Below, piece after piece: positions 25,230 to 33,505 of a stretch of DNA of 64,000 nucleotides. This stretch comes from Pseudomonas sp. KU43P. GTDB lineage: Bacteria > Pseudomonadota > Gammaproteobacteria > Pseudomonadales > Pseudomonadaceae. The position numbers and the translations under genes were made by a program. Each line of letters starts with the position of its first letter. Position 1 is the first letter of the stretch. The notes under the pieces are model-generated. The model was not told the DNA's origin and ran no database searches. It saw only the letters and a program-made list of their open reading frames with translations. Where the stretch lies: assembly GCF_033095865.1 (NCBI RefSeq), contig NZ_AP019365.1, positions 2,515,501-2,579,500 of the forward strand, read 5' to 3'.

Positions 25230-25778
25230 ATGCATGAAGAGGTTGAAGCCCTGGCGATCCTCATTCACGACCTGCGCAAGTTCAAGAACCTGACACTGGG
25301 CGAGCTGGCCGAACGGGTGGACCGTTCGGTGGGCTTCCTTTCCCAGGTGGAGCGGGGTGTCTCGCGGCCTACCGTGGCAGACCTGACCGCCATCAGCGAA
25401 ACACTCGGTGTTTCGACGGCGTACTTCTACAACCTGAGCAAGCCTCGCGAAGTCAGCTGGGTGACGCGCCCCCACGAGCGGCGCACCTTGTACCTGGCCT
25501 CGGGCATCACCGATGTGCTGGCCTCACCGACCATCGCCGGCGCCTTCTCGATGCTCGACAGCCGCCTCGAACCAGGTGCCTCCAGCGGCGAGCAGTACCT
25601 GAGCGACCGTTCGGAGCAGGGCTGTTTCGTGCTCGAAGGCGAACTGACGGTCTGGCTGGACGACGGCGACGCCGTGACCCTGCAGGCCAACGACAGCTTC
25701 CAGCTGCAACCCCACGCGCATTTCCGTTACGCCAACCTGACGGACAAGCTCACCCGCGTGCTCTGGGTCTTCAATTGA
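25230..25778 (+). CDS. puuR: HTH-cupin repressor of polyamine catabolism (PuuR/PauR-like), copy 1
   Basis: About 182 residues from MHEEVEALAILIHDLRKFKN (an ATG at 25224 would add two). An XRE-type HTH (LTLGELAERVDRSVGFLSQVERGVSRPTVADLTAISETLGV, ~20-62) is followed by a cupin sensor domain (~105-180: SSGEQYL, GCFVLEGELTVWLDDGDAVTLQANDSFQL, FRYAN). PuuR of E. coli and PauR of P. aeruginosa share this architecture and repress polyamine genes until gamma-glutamylputrescine or polyamine binds. It precedes puuA by 27 nt in the same direction. A close paralogue is at 29543. Confidence 0.85.
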   Translation: MHEEVEALAILIHDLRKFKNLTLGELAERVDRSVGFLSQVERGVSRPTVADLTAISETLGVSTAYFYNLSKPREVSWVTRPHERRTLYLASGITDVLASPTIAGAFSMLDSRLEPGASSGEQYLSDRSEQGCFVLEGELTVWLDDGDAVTLQANDSFQLQPHAHFRYANLTDKLTRVLWVFN

Positions 25779-25805
25779 ATTCGTTCACATAACAAGGATA
25801 AGAAG

Positions 25806-27152
25806 ATGACTGTCATCTTTCCGGATCTGTTGACTGAAGTACGCGCCTTCCGTGCAGCACACCCAGATGTGCGCTATGTCGACCTGATTGCATTGGATAT
25901 TCCCGGGCATTTCTATGGCAAGCGCTACCCCATGGACATGCTGGAAAAAGTGGCCGCAGGCACCCCGCTGAAGCTGCCGCAGAACTGCGTGCTGCTGGGC
26001 ACCCAGGGTGGCCTCTACCCGATTGGCGACTATTGCTTTGCCGACGGTGACCCGGATGCGCCACGGCGCCTGGTGCCGGGCACCTTGAAACCGGTGCGCT
26101 GGGAGAAAGAAGTGATCGCGCAGATGCTGATCACCTCGGACGGCACCGCCAAGCCTATCGAGTTCGAACCCCGTGAAGTGCTTGCGCGTGTGATCGAGCG
26201 CCTCGCCCGGCGTGGCATCCGCCCGGTGGTGGCCTTCGAGCTGGAGTTCTACCTGTTCGACCGCAAGCTCAAGGATGGCCTGCCGCAGTTCCCACGCGAC
26301 AGCGCGACCGACGATGAAGACGACCAGCCGAACATGCATATCGAACGGCTGTCGCGCTTCTCATCGGTGCTGCACGAGATGGTCGATGTGGCCAACGAGC
26401 AGGGTGTACCGGCGAACGTGATCACGGCGGAACTGGGCCCTGGCCAGTTCGAGATCAACTTCTCCCACAGCGACGACCCGCTGAGTGCGGCGGACTGGTC
26501 GGCGCTGTTCTGCCGCAGTACCCGCGGTGTGGCGATGAAACATGGCCACCGCGCAAGCTTCATGAGCAAGCCGTACTTGGATGCCCCGGGCAGTGGCATG
26601 CATGTGCATGTGAGCCTGTACGACAACGACGGCAACAACATCCTTGCCGGCCGCGAGCAGCGCAACCTGCGCCATGCGGTGGCGGGGTGCCTGGAGCTGC
26701 TGCCGCACTGCATGCCGATCTTCGCCCCCAACCACAACGCCTATCGCCGCTACGGCGCGATGGTCAACGCAGCAAGCCGGGCGAGCTGGGGCTTTGAAGA
26801 CCGCGATGCGTGCATTCGCATCCCTGAGTCCGACCCGCGCAACCTGCGCATCGAACACCGCCTGGCCGGCGCCGATGCCAACCCGTACCTGGTGCTGGCG
26901 GCGATTCTGACCGGGATGGAGCATGGCCTGGATCGCGGCGTCGAGCCGATCGCCCCGTTGAACGACAACCGCCAGAGCGGCATCGACTTCCCCAAGGATG
27001 CCCTGAGCGCAGTGGCCGCCATGCGTCACCACCCGGTGGTCAACGAAGGGCTGGGCAGTGAGTTCGTGATGGTCTATTGCGAGAACAAGCGCCAGGAACA
27101 ACTGGATTTCCTGAATGAAATCAACGCACGCGAATACCGCTGGTTCATGTAA
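25806..27152 (+). CDS. puuA: Gamma-glutamylpolyamine synthetase (glutamine synthetase family)
   Basis: 448 residues of the type III glutamine-synthetase-like family. The catalytic segments are VVAFELEFYLFD, ITAELGPGQFEINFSHSDDPL, PYLDAPGSGMHVHVSLYD, APNHNAYRRY and RIEHRLAGADANPYL, spanning the glutamate- and ATP-binding site. It ligates glutamate to putrescine or a related amine using ATP, the first step of the glutamylated polyamine route. GGATAAGAAG precedes the ATG. Adjacent puuD supplies the later hydrolysis. The exact amine cannot be inferred; P. aeruginosa has several paralogues of differing specificity. Confidence 0.9.
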   Translation: MTVIFPDLLTEVRAFRAAHPDVRYVDLIALDIPGHFYGKRYPMDMLEKVAAGTPLKLPQNCVLLGTQGGLYPIGDYCFADGDPDAPRRLVPGTLKPVRWEKEVIAQMLITSDGTAKPIEFEPREVLARVIERLARRGIRPVVAFELEFYLFDRKLKDGLPQFPRDSATDDEDDQPNMHIERLSRFSSVLHEMVDVANEQGVPANVITAELGPGQFEINFSHSDDPLSAADWSALFCRSTRGVAMKHGHRASFMSKPYLDAPGSGMHVHVSLYDNDGNNILAGREQRNLRHAVAGCLELLPHCMPIFAPNHNAYRRYGAMVNAASRASWGFEDRDACIRIPESDPRNLRIEHRLAGADANPYLVLAAILTGMEHGLDRGVEPIAPLNDNRQSGIDFPKDALSAVAAMRHHPVVNEGLGSEFVMVYCENKRQEQLDFLNEINAREYRWFM

Positions 27153-27219
27153 TTCGCGCTGCACCCTCTAACAACAAGTTTGACCCTGACTTGCAAGAGT
27201 GATTTGCCGGAGGATGGAT

Positions 27220-27993
27220 ATGCCACGTGTGCCAGTTATCGGCATTACTGCATGCACCCGCATGATTGAGCAGCATGCAACCCAGACGATCAGTGAGAAG
27301 TATGCGCGCGCTGCCGCCAATGCAGCGTGTGGTTTGCCTATCGTGATTCCCAGTCTCGCTGAGTTGATGGACACCGCCGACATACTCGACACGGTGGATG
27401 GGCTGATCTTCACCGGTTCGCCGTCCAATATCGAACCGTTCCACTACAACGGCCCGGCCAGCGCGCCGGGTACCCATCACGACCCTCTGCGCGATGCCAC
27501 CACCTTGCCGCTGATGCGTGCGGCCATCGCGGCAGGTGTGCCGGTGCTCGGCATCTGCCGTGGCTTCCAGGAAATGAACGTGGCGCTGGGTGGCACCCTG
27601 CACCAGAAGGTGCACGAAACCGGCGTGTTCATGGACCACCGCGAAGGCAAGGACGAGCCCGTGGCCAAGCAATACGGCCCGCGCCACAAGATGCATATCC
27701 AGCCTGGCGGGCTGATGGACCGCATGGGCATTCCGGCGGTCATCGACGTCAATTCCATCCATGGCCAGGGCATCGATGTGCTGGCGCCCGGGCTGCGGGT
27801 AGAAGCCATTGCACCCGACGGCCTGGTGGAAGCGATTTCGGTCGAACACGGCAAGGGGTTTGCCCTGGCGGTGCAATGGCACCCGGAGTTCCAAGTCATG
27901 GACAACCCGCATTACCTGACGATCTTCCAGTCATTTGGCAAAGCTTGCCGGCATCGCTCGGTATTGCGCCAATTGATGTTGAAGTCGGCCTGA
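27220..27993 (+). CDS. puuD: Gamma-glutamyl-GABA hydrolase (class I glutamine amidotransferase-like)
   Basis: 257 residues from MPRVPVIGITACTRMIEQHA, with GGAGG 6 nt upstream; an ATG two codons earlier abuts the ribosome site and is less likely. The catalytic triad of PuuD is present: Cys113 in VLGICRGFQEMNVALGG, and His221/Glu223 in QWHPEF. It hydrolyses the gamma-glutamyl amide to free GABA (or a similar acid) and glutamate, closing the pathway opened by PuuA. An AACAACAA motif (27170-27177) lies in its leader, a possible Hfq/Crc site. Confidence 0.9.
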   Translation: MPRVPVIGITACTRMIEQHATQTISEKYARAAANAACGLPIVIPSLAELMDTADILDTVDGLIFTGSPSNIEPFHYNGPASAPGTHHDPLRDATTLPLMRAAIAAGVPVLGICRGFQEMNVALGGTLHQKVHETGVFMDHREGKDEPVAKQYGPRHKMHIQPGGLMDRMGIPAVIDVNSIHGQGIDVLAPGLRVEAIAPDGLVEAISVEHGKGFALAVQWHPEFQVMDNPHYLTIFQSFGKACRHRSVLRQLMLKSA

Positions 27994-28059
27994 ATTTCGG
28001 CCGCCCGAATATAAAAAGTTTCCCGCAGTTCGACTGCTTAATTTGATGGAGATAAGTCA

Positions 28060-29418
28060 ATGAGTGATAAGAATTCGCAGACCCTGGCCTGGCAGGCCAT
28101 GAGCCGTGACCACCACCTGGCACCGTTCAGCGATGTCAAGCAACTGGCCGAGAAAGGCCCACGCATCATCACCTCGGCCAAGGGCGTGTACCTGTGGGAC
28201 AGCGAAGGTAACAAGATCCTCGACGGCATGGCCGGCCTGTGGTGCGTGGCCGTCGGCTACGGCCGTGATGAACTGGCCGAGGTGGCCAGCAAGCAGATGA
28301 AGGAACTGCCGTACTACAACCTGTTCTTCCAGACCGCGCACCCGCCGGCGCTGGAACTGGCCAAGGCGATTGCCGACGTGGCGCCCGAGGGCATGAACCA
28401 TGTGTTCTTCACCGGCTCCGGCTCCGAAGGCAACGACACCGTGCTGCGCATGGTTCGCCATTACTGGGCGATCAAGGGCAAGAAGGACAAGAAGGTCATC
28501 ATTGGCCGCATCAACGGCTACCACGGCTCTACCGTGGCGGGCGCGGGCCTGGGCGGCATGAGCGGCATGCACGAGCAGGGCGGTCAGCTGCCGGATATCG
28601 TGCACATCCCGCAGCCGTACTGGTTCGGTGAAGGCGGCGACATGACCGAGGCCGAATTCGGCGTGTGGGCGGCGCAGCAACTGGAAGAGAAGATCCTGCA
28701 GGTCGGCGTAGACAAGGTCGCCGCCTTCATCGCCGAGCCGATCCAGGGCGCCGGCGGCGTGATCATCCCGCCACAGACCTACTGGCCGAAGGTCAAGGAA
28801 ATCCTCGCCAAGTACGACATCCTGTTCGTGGCCGACGAAGTGATTTGCGGCTTCGGCCGTACCGGCGAGTGGTTCGGTACCGACTACTACGACCTCAAAC
28901 CCGACCTGATGACCATCGCCAAGGGCCTCACCTCCGGCTACATCCCCATGGGCGGCGTGATCGTGCGTGACACCGTGGCCCAGGTGATCAGCGAGGGCGG
29001 TGACTTCAACCACGGCTTCACCTACTCCGGCCACCCGGTGGCGGCGGCGGTGGGCCTGGAAAACCTGCGTATCCTGCGCGACGAGAAGGTCATCGAGCAG
29101 GTTCGCGAAAAGACCGCGCCCTACCTGCAACAGCGCCTGCGCGAGCTGGCCGACCACCCCCTGGTGGGCCAGGTGCGCGGCCTGGGCATGCTCGGCGCAA
29201 TCGAGCTGGTCAAGGACAAGGCCACCCGCACCCGCTACGAGGGCAAGGGCGTCGGCATGATTTGCCGCCAGCATTGCTTCGACAATGGCCTGATCATGCG
29301 CGCCGTGGGTGACACCATGATCATCGCGCCGCCGCTGGTCATCAGCCTCGAAGAGATCGACGAGCTGGTGGAAAAGGCCCGCAAGTGCCTGGACCTGACC
29401 TACCAGGCCATCCGCTAA
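28060..29418 (+). CDS. spuC: Putrescine/polyamine:pyruvate aminotransferase
   Basis: 452 residues, class III aminotransferase. MSRDHHLAPFSD near the N-terminus, GSGSEGNDTVLRMVRHYWAIKG, RINGYHGSTVAG, VADEVICGFGRTGEWFG, and the PLP lysine K288 in MTIAKGLTSGYIPMGG are characteristic of SpuC. It deaminates putrescine (and cadaverine or spermidine in related enzymes) with pyruvate as acceptor. It follows puuD by 66 nt in the same direction, so direct transamination and the glutamylated route are encoded together. Confidence 0.92.
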   Translation: MSDKNSQTLAWQAMSRDHHLAPFSDVKQLAEKGPRIITSAKGVYLWDSEGNKILDGMAGLWCVAVGYGRDELAEVASKQMKELPYYNLFFQTAHPPALELAKAIADVAPEGMNHVFFTGSGSEGNDTVLRMVRHYWAIKGKKDKKVIIGRINGYHGSTVAGAGLGGMSGMHEQGGQLPDIVHIPQPYWFGEGGDMTEAEFGVWAAQQLEEKILQVGVDKVAAFIAEPIQGAGGVIIPPQTYWPKVKEILAKYDILFVADEVICGFGRTGEWFGTDYYDLKPDLMTIAKGLTSGYIPMGGVIVRDTVAQVISEGGDFNHGFTYSGHPVAAAVGLENLRILRDEKVIEQVREKTAPYLQQRLRELADHPLVGQVRGLGMLGAIELVKDKATRTRYEGKGVGMICRQHCFDNGLIMRAVGDTMIIAPPLVISLEEIDELVEKARKCLDLTYQAIR

Positions 29419-29423
29419 GGGCA

Positions 29424-29462
29424 AGGCACTTCGGCAGGGCGCCATTGCCTGCCGAAGTGCCT
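29424..29462 (+). terminator. Strong hairpin after spuC
   Basis: AGGCACTTCGGCAGG and CCTGCCGAAGTGCCT form a perfect 15-bp stem with a 9-nt loop, 5 nt after the spuC stop. No U-tract follows, so it is either a partial terminator or an mRNA 3'-stabilising structure before the second repressor gene. Confidence 0.65.
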
Positions 29463-29542
29463 GCGGGGCACGCGCTTGATTTGTGGATTTATTCAGGTAT
29501 TTTCCATGCCAATCATTCCGCTACCTCTGGCCGCGCCCGATC

Positions 29543-30094
29543 ATGGTTCACGAAGAAATTGAAGAACTGGCAACACTGCTTCGCGACCTGCGCAAGTTCA
29601 AAGGCCTGACCCTGGGCGAACTGGCCCAGCGCATCGGCCGTTCGGTGGGTTTTCTCTCCCAGGTCGAACGGGGTGTGTCGCGCCCCACCGTGGCGGACCT
29701 GACGGCCATCAGCGAAGCACTCGGTGTCTCGACCGCCTACTTCTACAACCTCGACAAGCCCCGCGACCTCGACTGGGTCACGCGCCCGCATGAGCGGCGC
29801 ACGCTGCATCTGGCCGGGGGCATCACCGACGTACTGGTATCACCCACCATCACCGGCGGGTTTTCCATGCTGGACAGCCACCTCGAGCCGGGTGCCAGCA
29901 GCGGTGAGGAATTTCTCAACGACAGCTCGGAGCAGGGCTGCTTCGTGCTCGAAGGTGAGCTGACCGTGTGGCTGGACGAAGGCGAACCGGTGACCCTGCG
30001 TGCCAATGACAGCTTTCAGCTGCAATCTCATGCCAGTTTTCGTTATGCCAACCTCACGGACAAACCCACTCGCGTGCTGTGGGTGTTCAACTAA
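29543..30094 (+). CDS. puuR: HTH-cupin repressor of polyamine catabolism, copy 2
   Basis: 183 residues from MVHEEIEELATLLRDLRKFK; upstream in-frame sequence is not conserved with copy 1 and is rejected. Domain order is identical to copy 1 (HTH ~20-62, cupin ~105-180), and long segments are the same, such as GRSVGFLSQVERGVSRPTVA and EQGCFVLEGELTVWLD. Differences cluster in the N-terminal helix and around the cupin edge. Two such paralogues at either end of the puuA-puuD-spuC cluster may have divided effectors or operators between them. Confidence 0.87.
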   Translation: MVHEEIEELATLLRDLRKFKGLTLGELAQRIGRSVGFLSQVERGVSRPTVADLTAISEALGVSTAYFYNLDKPRDLDWVTRPHERRTLHLAGGITDVLVSPTITGGFSMLDSHLEPGASSGEEFLNDSSEQGCFVLEGELTVWLDEGEPVTLRANDSFQLQSHASFRYANLTDKPTRVLWVFN

Positions 30095-30106
30095 ACCCCA
30101 CCTTCG

Positions 30107-30580
30107 CTAATGGTGCTTACGCCGCACCCCTGTGATGAGGAAACCCGCAACGAAGCCCAGGGCTGCGGCAGCCACCAGGATCACGGCGCTGTTGTTCAAG
30201 CGCTGCCATCCCACCGGCTGGCGGCTTGTGGACGGGATTGGCGGGCTCTGTGCCAGGCGGGTCACCGCTGACGCCACCCTCTGCGGCTCGAAGGGCGCAC
30301 TGGCCTCCATTCGGGAGAGCTGCAACGAGGTGCCATCAACCAGCTTCAAGGCCAGGCCTTCGATGGTCCCGGCCACACGCTCCGGGAACACCGGTTCGCC
30401 TTGGGCATCCAGGCTGTCGTAGATGAACCGGTTGCCTTCCAGCCACCCCACCGCCGTCAACAGCTCCGGGCCAAGGTAATACTTGCCGTCCTGGAAGAAC
30501 CCCGGGAACTGGTGGGCGCGCTCGAGGTTCTCCACGCAATAACGTTCGCCCCGTTTCATACCTGTGGCTGAGTCGATCAT
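30107..30580 (-). CDS. Hypothetical membrane-anchored protein
   Basis: 157 residues from MIDSATGMKRGERYCVENLE, with an AAAGGAG ribosome site. Soluble N-terminal ~125 residues (GERYCVENLERAHQFPGFFQDGKYYLGPELL, DGTSLQLSRMEAS) precede one C-terminal membrane helix, SAVILVAAAALGFVAGFLI, and a positive tail RRKHH. It would be a tail-anchored inner-membrane protein facing the cytoplasm. I do not recognise the family. The genes around it (puuR copy 2, convergent; stressosome operon, divergent) give no functional clue. The ~300 bases on to rsbR hold a small hairpin (30676-30696) and no other gene. Confidence 0.7.
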   Translation of the reverse strand: MIDSATGMKRGERYCVENLERAHQFPGFFQDGKYYLGPELLTAVGWLEGNRFIYDSLDAQGEPVFPERVAGTIEGLALKLVDGTSLQLSRMEASAPFEPQRVASAVTRLAQSPPIPSTSRQPVGWQRLNNSAVILVAAAALGFVAGFLITGVRRKHH

Positions 30581-30879
30581 GGTGCAAGCTCCTTTGTGCA
30601 AAACGCCAAGGGGGTATGCAGGGGAAGCCTGCTTGCACCTCAAAGTTCAGCACAACCTGTTCAACGGCTCGCAAGGCTGGCGCCGCTAACGCCAGCTGCC
30701 GGAAATAAGCCCCCGTGAGGTCAACACGGCCGGTGATCTTGGCCTAGAGTTAGCGGCACGGCAGATGGCGCAATGAAATTATCCAGCGGCGCCACAACTA
30801 TTTCCCTCGGCGGGTGTCATTTTCCGAAGCTGGCTTCTTTATCGGAAGCCGAAACGGCCTTTTCAGGAGCGAAGCGCAC

Positions 30880-31731
30880 ATGGCAGCACTGCAGAACAGT
30901 ACGTTGGAAGCGATTGTCGGCAACCAGGCCCAGTTGGTGGGAGACTGGCTTGCGGCGCTGGAGGCTAACGGCGCGACCCGTAATATCCGCGAGCAGGACC
31001 TGCGCCAGGAGACCCGCGAATTCCTTCAGCTGGTGGTCGAAGGGCTGCGCGAGGAAAGTGGCAGCGAAGTTGGCGCCGAAGGCTGGGAGCAAACCCGCCG
31101 CTTCCTGGAAAAACTGTCCGCCAGCCGTGCCCAGGTCGGCCAGGAATCGCACCAGACCGCCTATTTCATCTTTGCCCTCAAGGGCCCACTGTTCACCCTG
31201 CTGCAGGCCCATTACCGCGAGCAGCCTGCGCTTCTGGCCGAGCAACTCTGGGAGATTTCGCAGTTGCTGGATGCCTTCGGCCTGCACACCATCCGCACCT
31301 ATCAGAAGAACCGCGAGGCAGTCATCAAGCGTCAGCAGGAAGAACTGCTGGAGCTGTCCACCCCGGTGGTCAAACTCTGGGAAGGGGTACTGGCCCTGCC
31401 GCTGATCGGCACGCTCGATTCGCAACGCAGCCAGACGGTGATGGAATCGCTGCTGCAGCGCATCGTCGACACCGGCTCCGAGATCGCCATCATCGATATC
31501 ACCGGGGTGCCTACGGTCGACACCCTGGTGGCCCAGCACCTGCTCAAGACGGTGACCGCCATCCGCCTGATGGGCGCCGATTGCATCATCAGCGGCGTGC
31601 GCCCACAGATCGCCCAGACCATCGTGCACCTGGGCCTGGACCTGGGCACGCTGACCACCAAGTCCAACCTGGCCGACGCCCTGAAGCTGGCGCTTGCCCG
31701 CCTGGGCACCACGGCTGGCGAGAAGGGGTAA
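30880..31731 (+). CDS. rsbR: RsbR-type stressosome scaffold protein
   Basis: 283 residues from MAALQNSTLEAIVGNQAQLV, with AGGAG upstream. The N-terminal ~160 residues are an RsbRD_N/globin-like helical sensor, a linker helix follows, and the C-terminal STAS domain (~175-280) is typical: IIDITGVPTVDTLVAQHLLK, GADCIISGVRPQIAQTIVHLGLDL. Two threonines, T215 (in VDT) and T260 (in TTKS), align with the residues phosphorylated by RsbT in Bacillus RsbRA. It is known to assemble with RsbS into the stressosome. First gene of a six-gene operon. Confidence 0.9.
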   Translation: MAALQNSTLEAIVGNQAQLVGDWLAALEANGATRNIREQDLRQETREFLQLVVEGLREESGSEVGAEGWEQTRRFLEKLSASRAQVGQESHQTAYFIFALKGPLFTLLQAHYREQPALLAEQLWEISQLLDAFGLHTIRTYQKNREAVIKRQQEELLELSTPVVKLWEGVLALPLIGTLDSQRSQTVMESLLQRIVDTGSEIAIIDITGVPTVDTLVAQHLLKTVTAIRLMGADCIISGVRPQIAQTIVHLGLDLGTLTTKSNLADALKLALARLGTTAGEKG

Positions 31732-31734
31732 GCG

Positions 31735-32097
31735 ATGGAGCGCATTCCCATTCTGCAAATGGGTGAGTTCCTGTTGGTGACCATCCAGGTCGACATGCAC
31801 GACCAGCTGGCGCTGCAACTGCAGGACGACCTCACCGACCGCATCGACCACACCTCGGCCCGTGGCGTGCTGATCGACATTTCCGCACTGGACATGGTCG
31901 ATTCGTTCATCGGCCGGATGATCGCCAGCATCTCCGGCCTGTCGCGCATCATGGACGCCGAAACGGTGCTGGTCGGCATGCAGCCGGCAGTGGCGATCAC
32001 CCTGGTGGAGCTCGGCCTGACTCTGCCGGGGGTGAGCACCGCGCTCAATGTCGACCGCGGCATGCACCTGCTGCGCCAGCGAGTGGGCCGCCAATGA
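31735..32097 (+). CDS. rsbS: RsbS-type STAS antagonist
   Basis: 120 residues consisting of a single STAS domain: ILQMGEFLLVTIQVDMHDQ, GVLIDISALDMVDSFIGRMIAS, TVLVGMQPAVAITLVELGL. Ser57 in VDSFIGR corresponds to the serine phosphorylated by RsbT. In Bacillus, RsbS sequesters RsbT within the stressosome until phosphorylated. It starts 3 nt after rsbR and overlaps rsbT by 4 nt. Confidence 0.92.
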   Translation: MERIPILQMGEFLLVTIQVDMHDQLALQLQDDLTDRIDHTSARGVLIDISALDMVDSFIGRMIASISGLSRIMDAETVLVGMQPAVAITLVELGLTLPGVSTALNVDRGMHLLRQRVGRQ

Positions 32098-32498
32098 CCA
32101 TTCGCCAAAGCGGCAGCCAACCGGTGCGCATTGAGCAGGACGTGGTACTGGCCCGCCAACTGGCGCGCAAGGTCGCCAGCGACTGCGGCATGCGCCTGGT
32201 CGACCTGACCAAGCTGGTCACGGCCGTCAGTGAACTGGCCCGCAACACCGTCGTGTATGGCGGGGGCGGGGACATGGACTGGGAAGTCATCGAAGAAGCC
32301 GGGCGGGTCGGTCTACGCCTGGTGTTTCGCGATGAAGGCCCGGGCATCGCCGACGTCAGGCTGGCCCTCACCGATGGCTGGACCTCGGGCGGCGGCCTGG
32401 GCCTGGGGCTGACCGGCGCGCGCCGGCTGGTCGACGAGTTCGAGCTGGACACCGCTCCCGGGCAAGGTACCCGGGTAACGATCACCCGATGGACGTGA
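32094..32498 (+). CDS. rsbT: RsbT-type serine/threonine kinase
   Basis: 134 residues, GHKL-fold switch kinase: N-box ELARNTVVYG, G1 RDEGPGI, G2 GGGLGLGLTGARRLVDEF. It phosphorylates the STAS proteins and is then released to a downstream partner, in Bacillus the phosphatase RsbU. No RsbU is encoded here; the next gene is a different kinase-phosphatase fusion. It overlaps rsbS by 4 nt and the next gene by 10 nt. Confidence 0.92.
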   Translation: MTIRQSGSQPVRIEQDVVLARQLARKVASDCGMRLVDLTKLVTAVSELARNTVVYGGGGDMDWEVIEEAGRVGLRLVFRDEGPGIADVRLALTDGWTSGGGLGLGLTGARRLVDEFELDTAPGQGTRVTITRWT

Positions 32499-33505
32499 AC
32501 CTGGCCGCGAGCCTGACCCAGGTGTTGCGCCTCGACGATGCCAGCCAGGTCGGGCATGCCCGGCGAGTGGTGCAGAAGCTGGCCGAACAGCACGGCTTCG
32601 CCCCCACCGACGCCGGCCGCGCCGCCATCGTCGCCACTGAGCTGTCCAGCAATGTGCTCAAGCACGCCGAACAGGGCGAACTGCATGTGCGGGTGCTCGC
32701 CCATGGCGAGCAGTGCGGCATCGAACTGGTGGCGGTGGACCGTGCCAAAGGCTTCGACCTGCCCAGTTGCCTGGTCGACGGTTATTCCACCGGCGGCACC
32801 CAAGGCATCGGCCTGGGCGCGGTTAGCCGCCTGGCGCAGGTGTTCGACGTGCATGCCGACGCTGGCGGCGCCGTGGTGCTGGCACGCCTCTACCCGCAAG
32901 AGCATCCGGCCCGGGACCTGCGCATCGGCGTGAGCCACCATTCCCTGCATGACGACCCGGCCTGCGGGGATACCTGGCACGTGGCCCTTGGCGAGCAACG
33001 CCTGAGCGCATTGGTGATCGACGGTCTGGGGCATGGCGAGGAGGCCGAGCGCGCCGCCAAGGCCGGCGCCCACGCATTTGCCCAAGATCCGTTCCGCGCA
33101 CCGGAGCAATTGCTGGGCGAACTGCACCACGCCATGGCCGGCACCCGCGGCGGCGCCGTCGCGATTGCCCAATACCAGGGCGTGAGCGACAAACTGGACT
33201 TCATCGGCATCGGCAATATCGGCGCCACTCTGGTCGGCGGCGAGCGGCCGCGGGGCTTGGCCTCGCACCCGGGCATCGTCGGCGGGCAATACCGCAAGGG
33301 CCAAGTGTTCGACTACGCTCACGTGAAGGGAAATCTGTTGATCATGTTCAGCGACGGCCTGCAGTCCCGTTGGAACCTACAAATCTACCCTGGCCTGGCG
33401 CACCGCCACCCGGCGGTGATCGCTGCCGTGTTGCATCGCGACTTCTGCCGAGGGCGGGACGACGTGACGGTGCTGGTCATCGACCTGGAGACCGTGCATG
33501 GCTGA
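32489..33505 (+). CDS. GHKL kinase-SpoIIE/PP2C phosphatase fusion (RsbX-like)
   Basis: 338 residues in two halves. Residues ~10-135 are an RsbW/RsbT-like GHKL domain with N-box ATELSSNVLKHA and GGTQGIGLGAVSRLAQVF. Residues ~145-338 are a PP2C-type (SpoIIE/RsbX) phosphatase with LVIDGLGHGEEAERAA, GIGNIGATLV, MFSDGLQSRW and GRDDVTVLVIDL, the acidic metal-binding residues. RsbX resets the Bacillus stressosome by dephosphorylating RsbR and RsbS; the C-terminal half probably does so here. The N-terminal half may bind an STAS partner or be a degenerate kinase. Confidence 0.87.
   Translation: MDVNLAASLTQVLRLDDASQVGHARRVVQKLAEQHGFAPTDAGRAAIVATELSSNVLKHAEQGELHVRVLAHGEQCGIELVAVDRAKGFDLPSCLVDGYSTGGTQGIGLGAVSRLAQVFDVHADAGGAVVLARLYPQEHPARDLRIGVSHHSLHDDPACGDTWHVALGEQRLSALVIDGLGHGEEAERAAKAGAHAFAQDPFRAPEQLLGELHHAMAGTRGGAVAIAQYQGVSDKLDFIGIGNIGATLVGGERPRGLASHPGIVGGQYRKGQVFDYAHVKGNLLIMFSDGLQSRWNLQIYPGLAHRHPAVIAAVLHRDFCRGRDDVTVLVIDLETVHG

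Noticed and set aside
30735..30790. Sigma-54 promoter before rsbR (ggcacggcagatggc)
   Set aside because: The GG and GC elements are not separated by the required 10 nt, so the match to the -24/-12 consensus fails.
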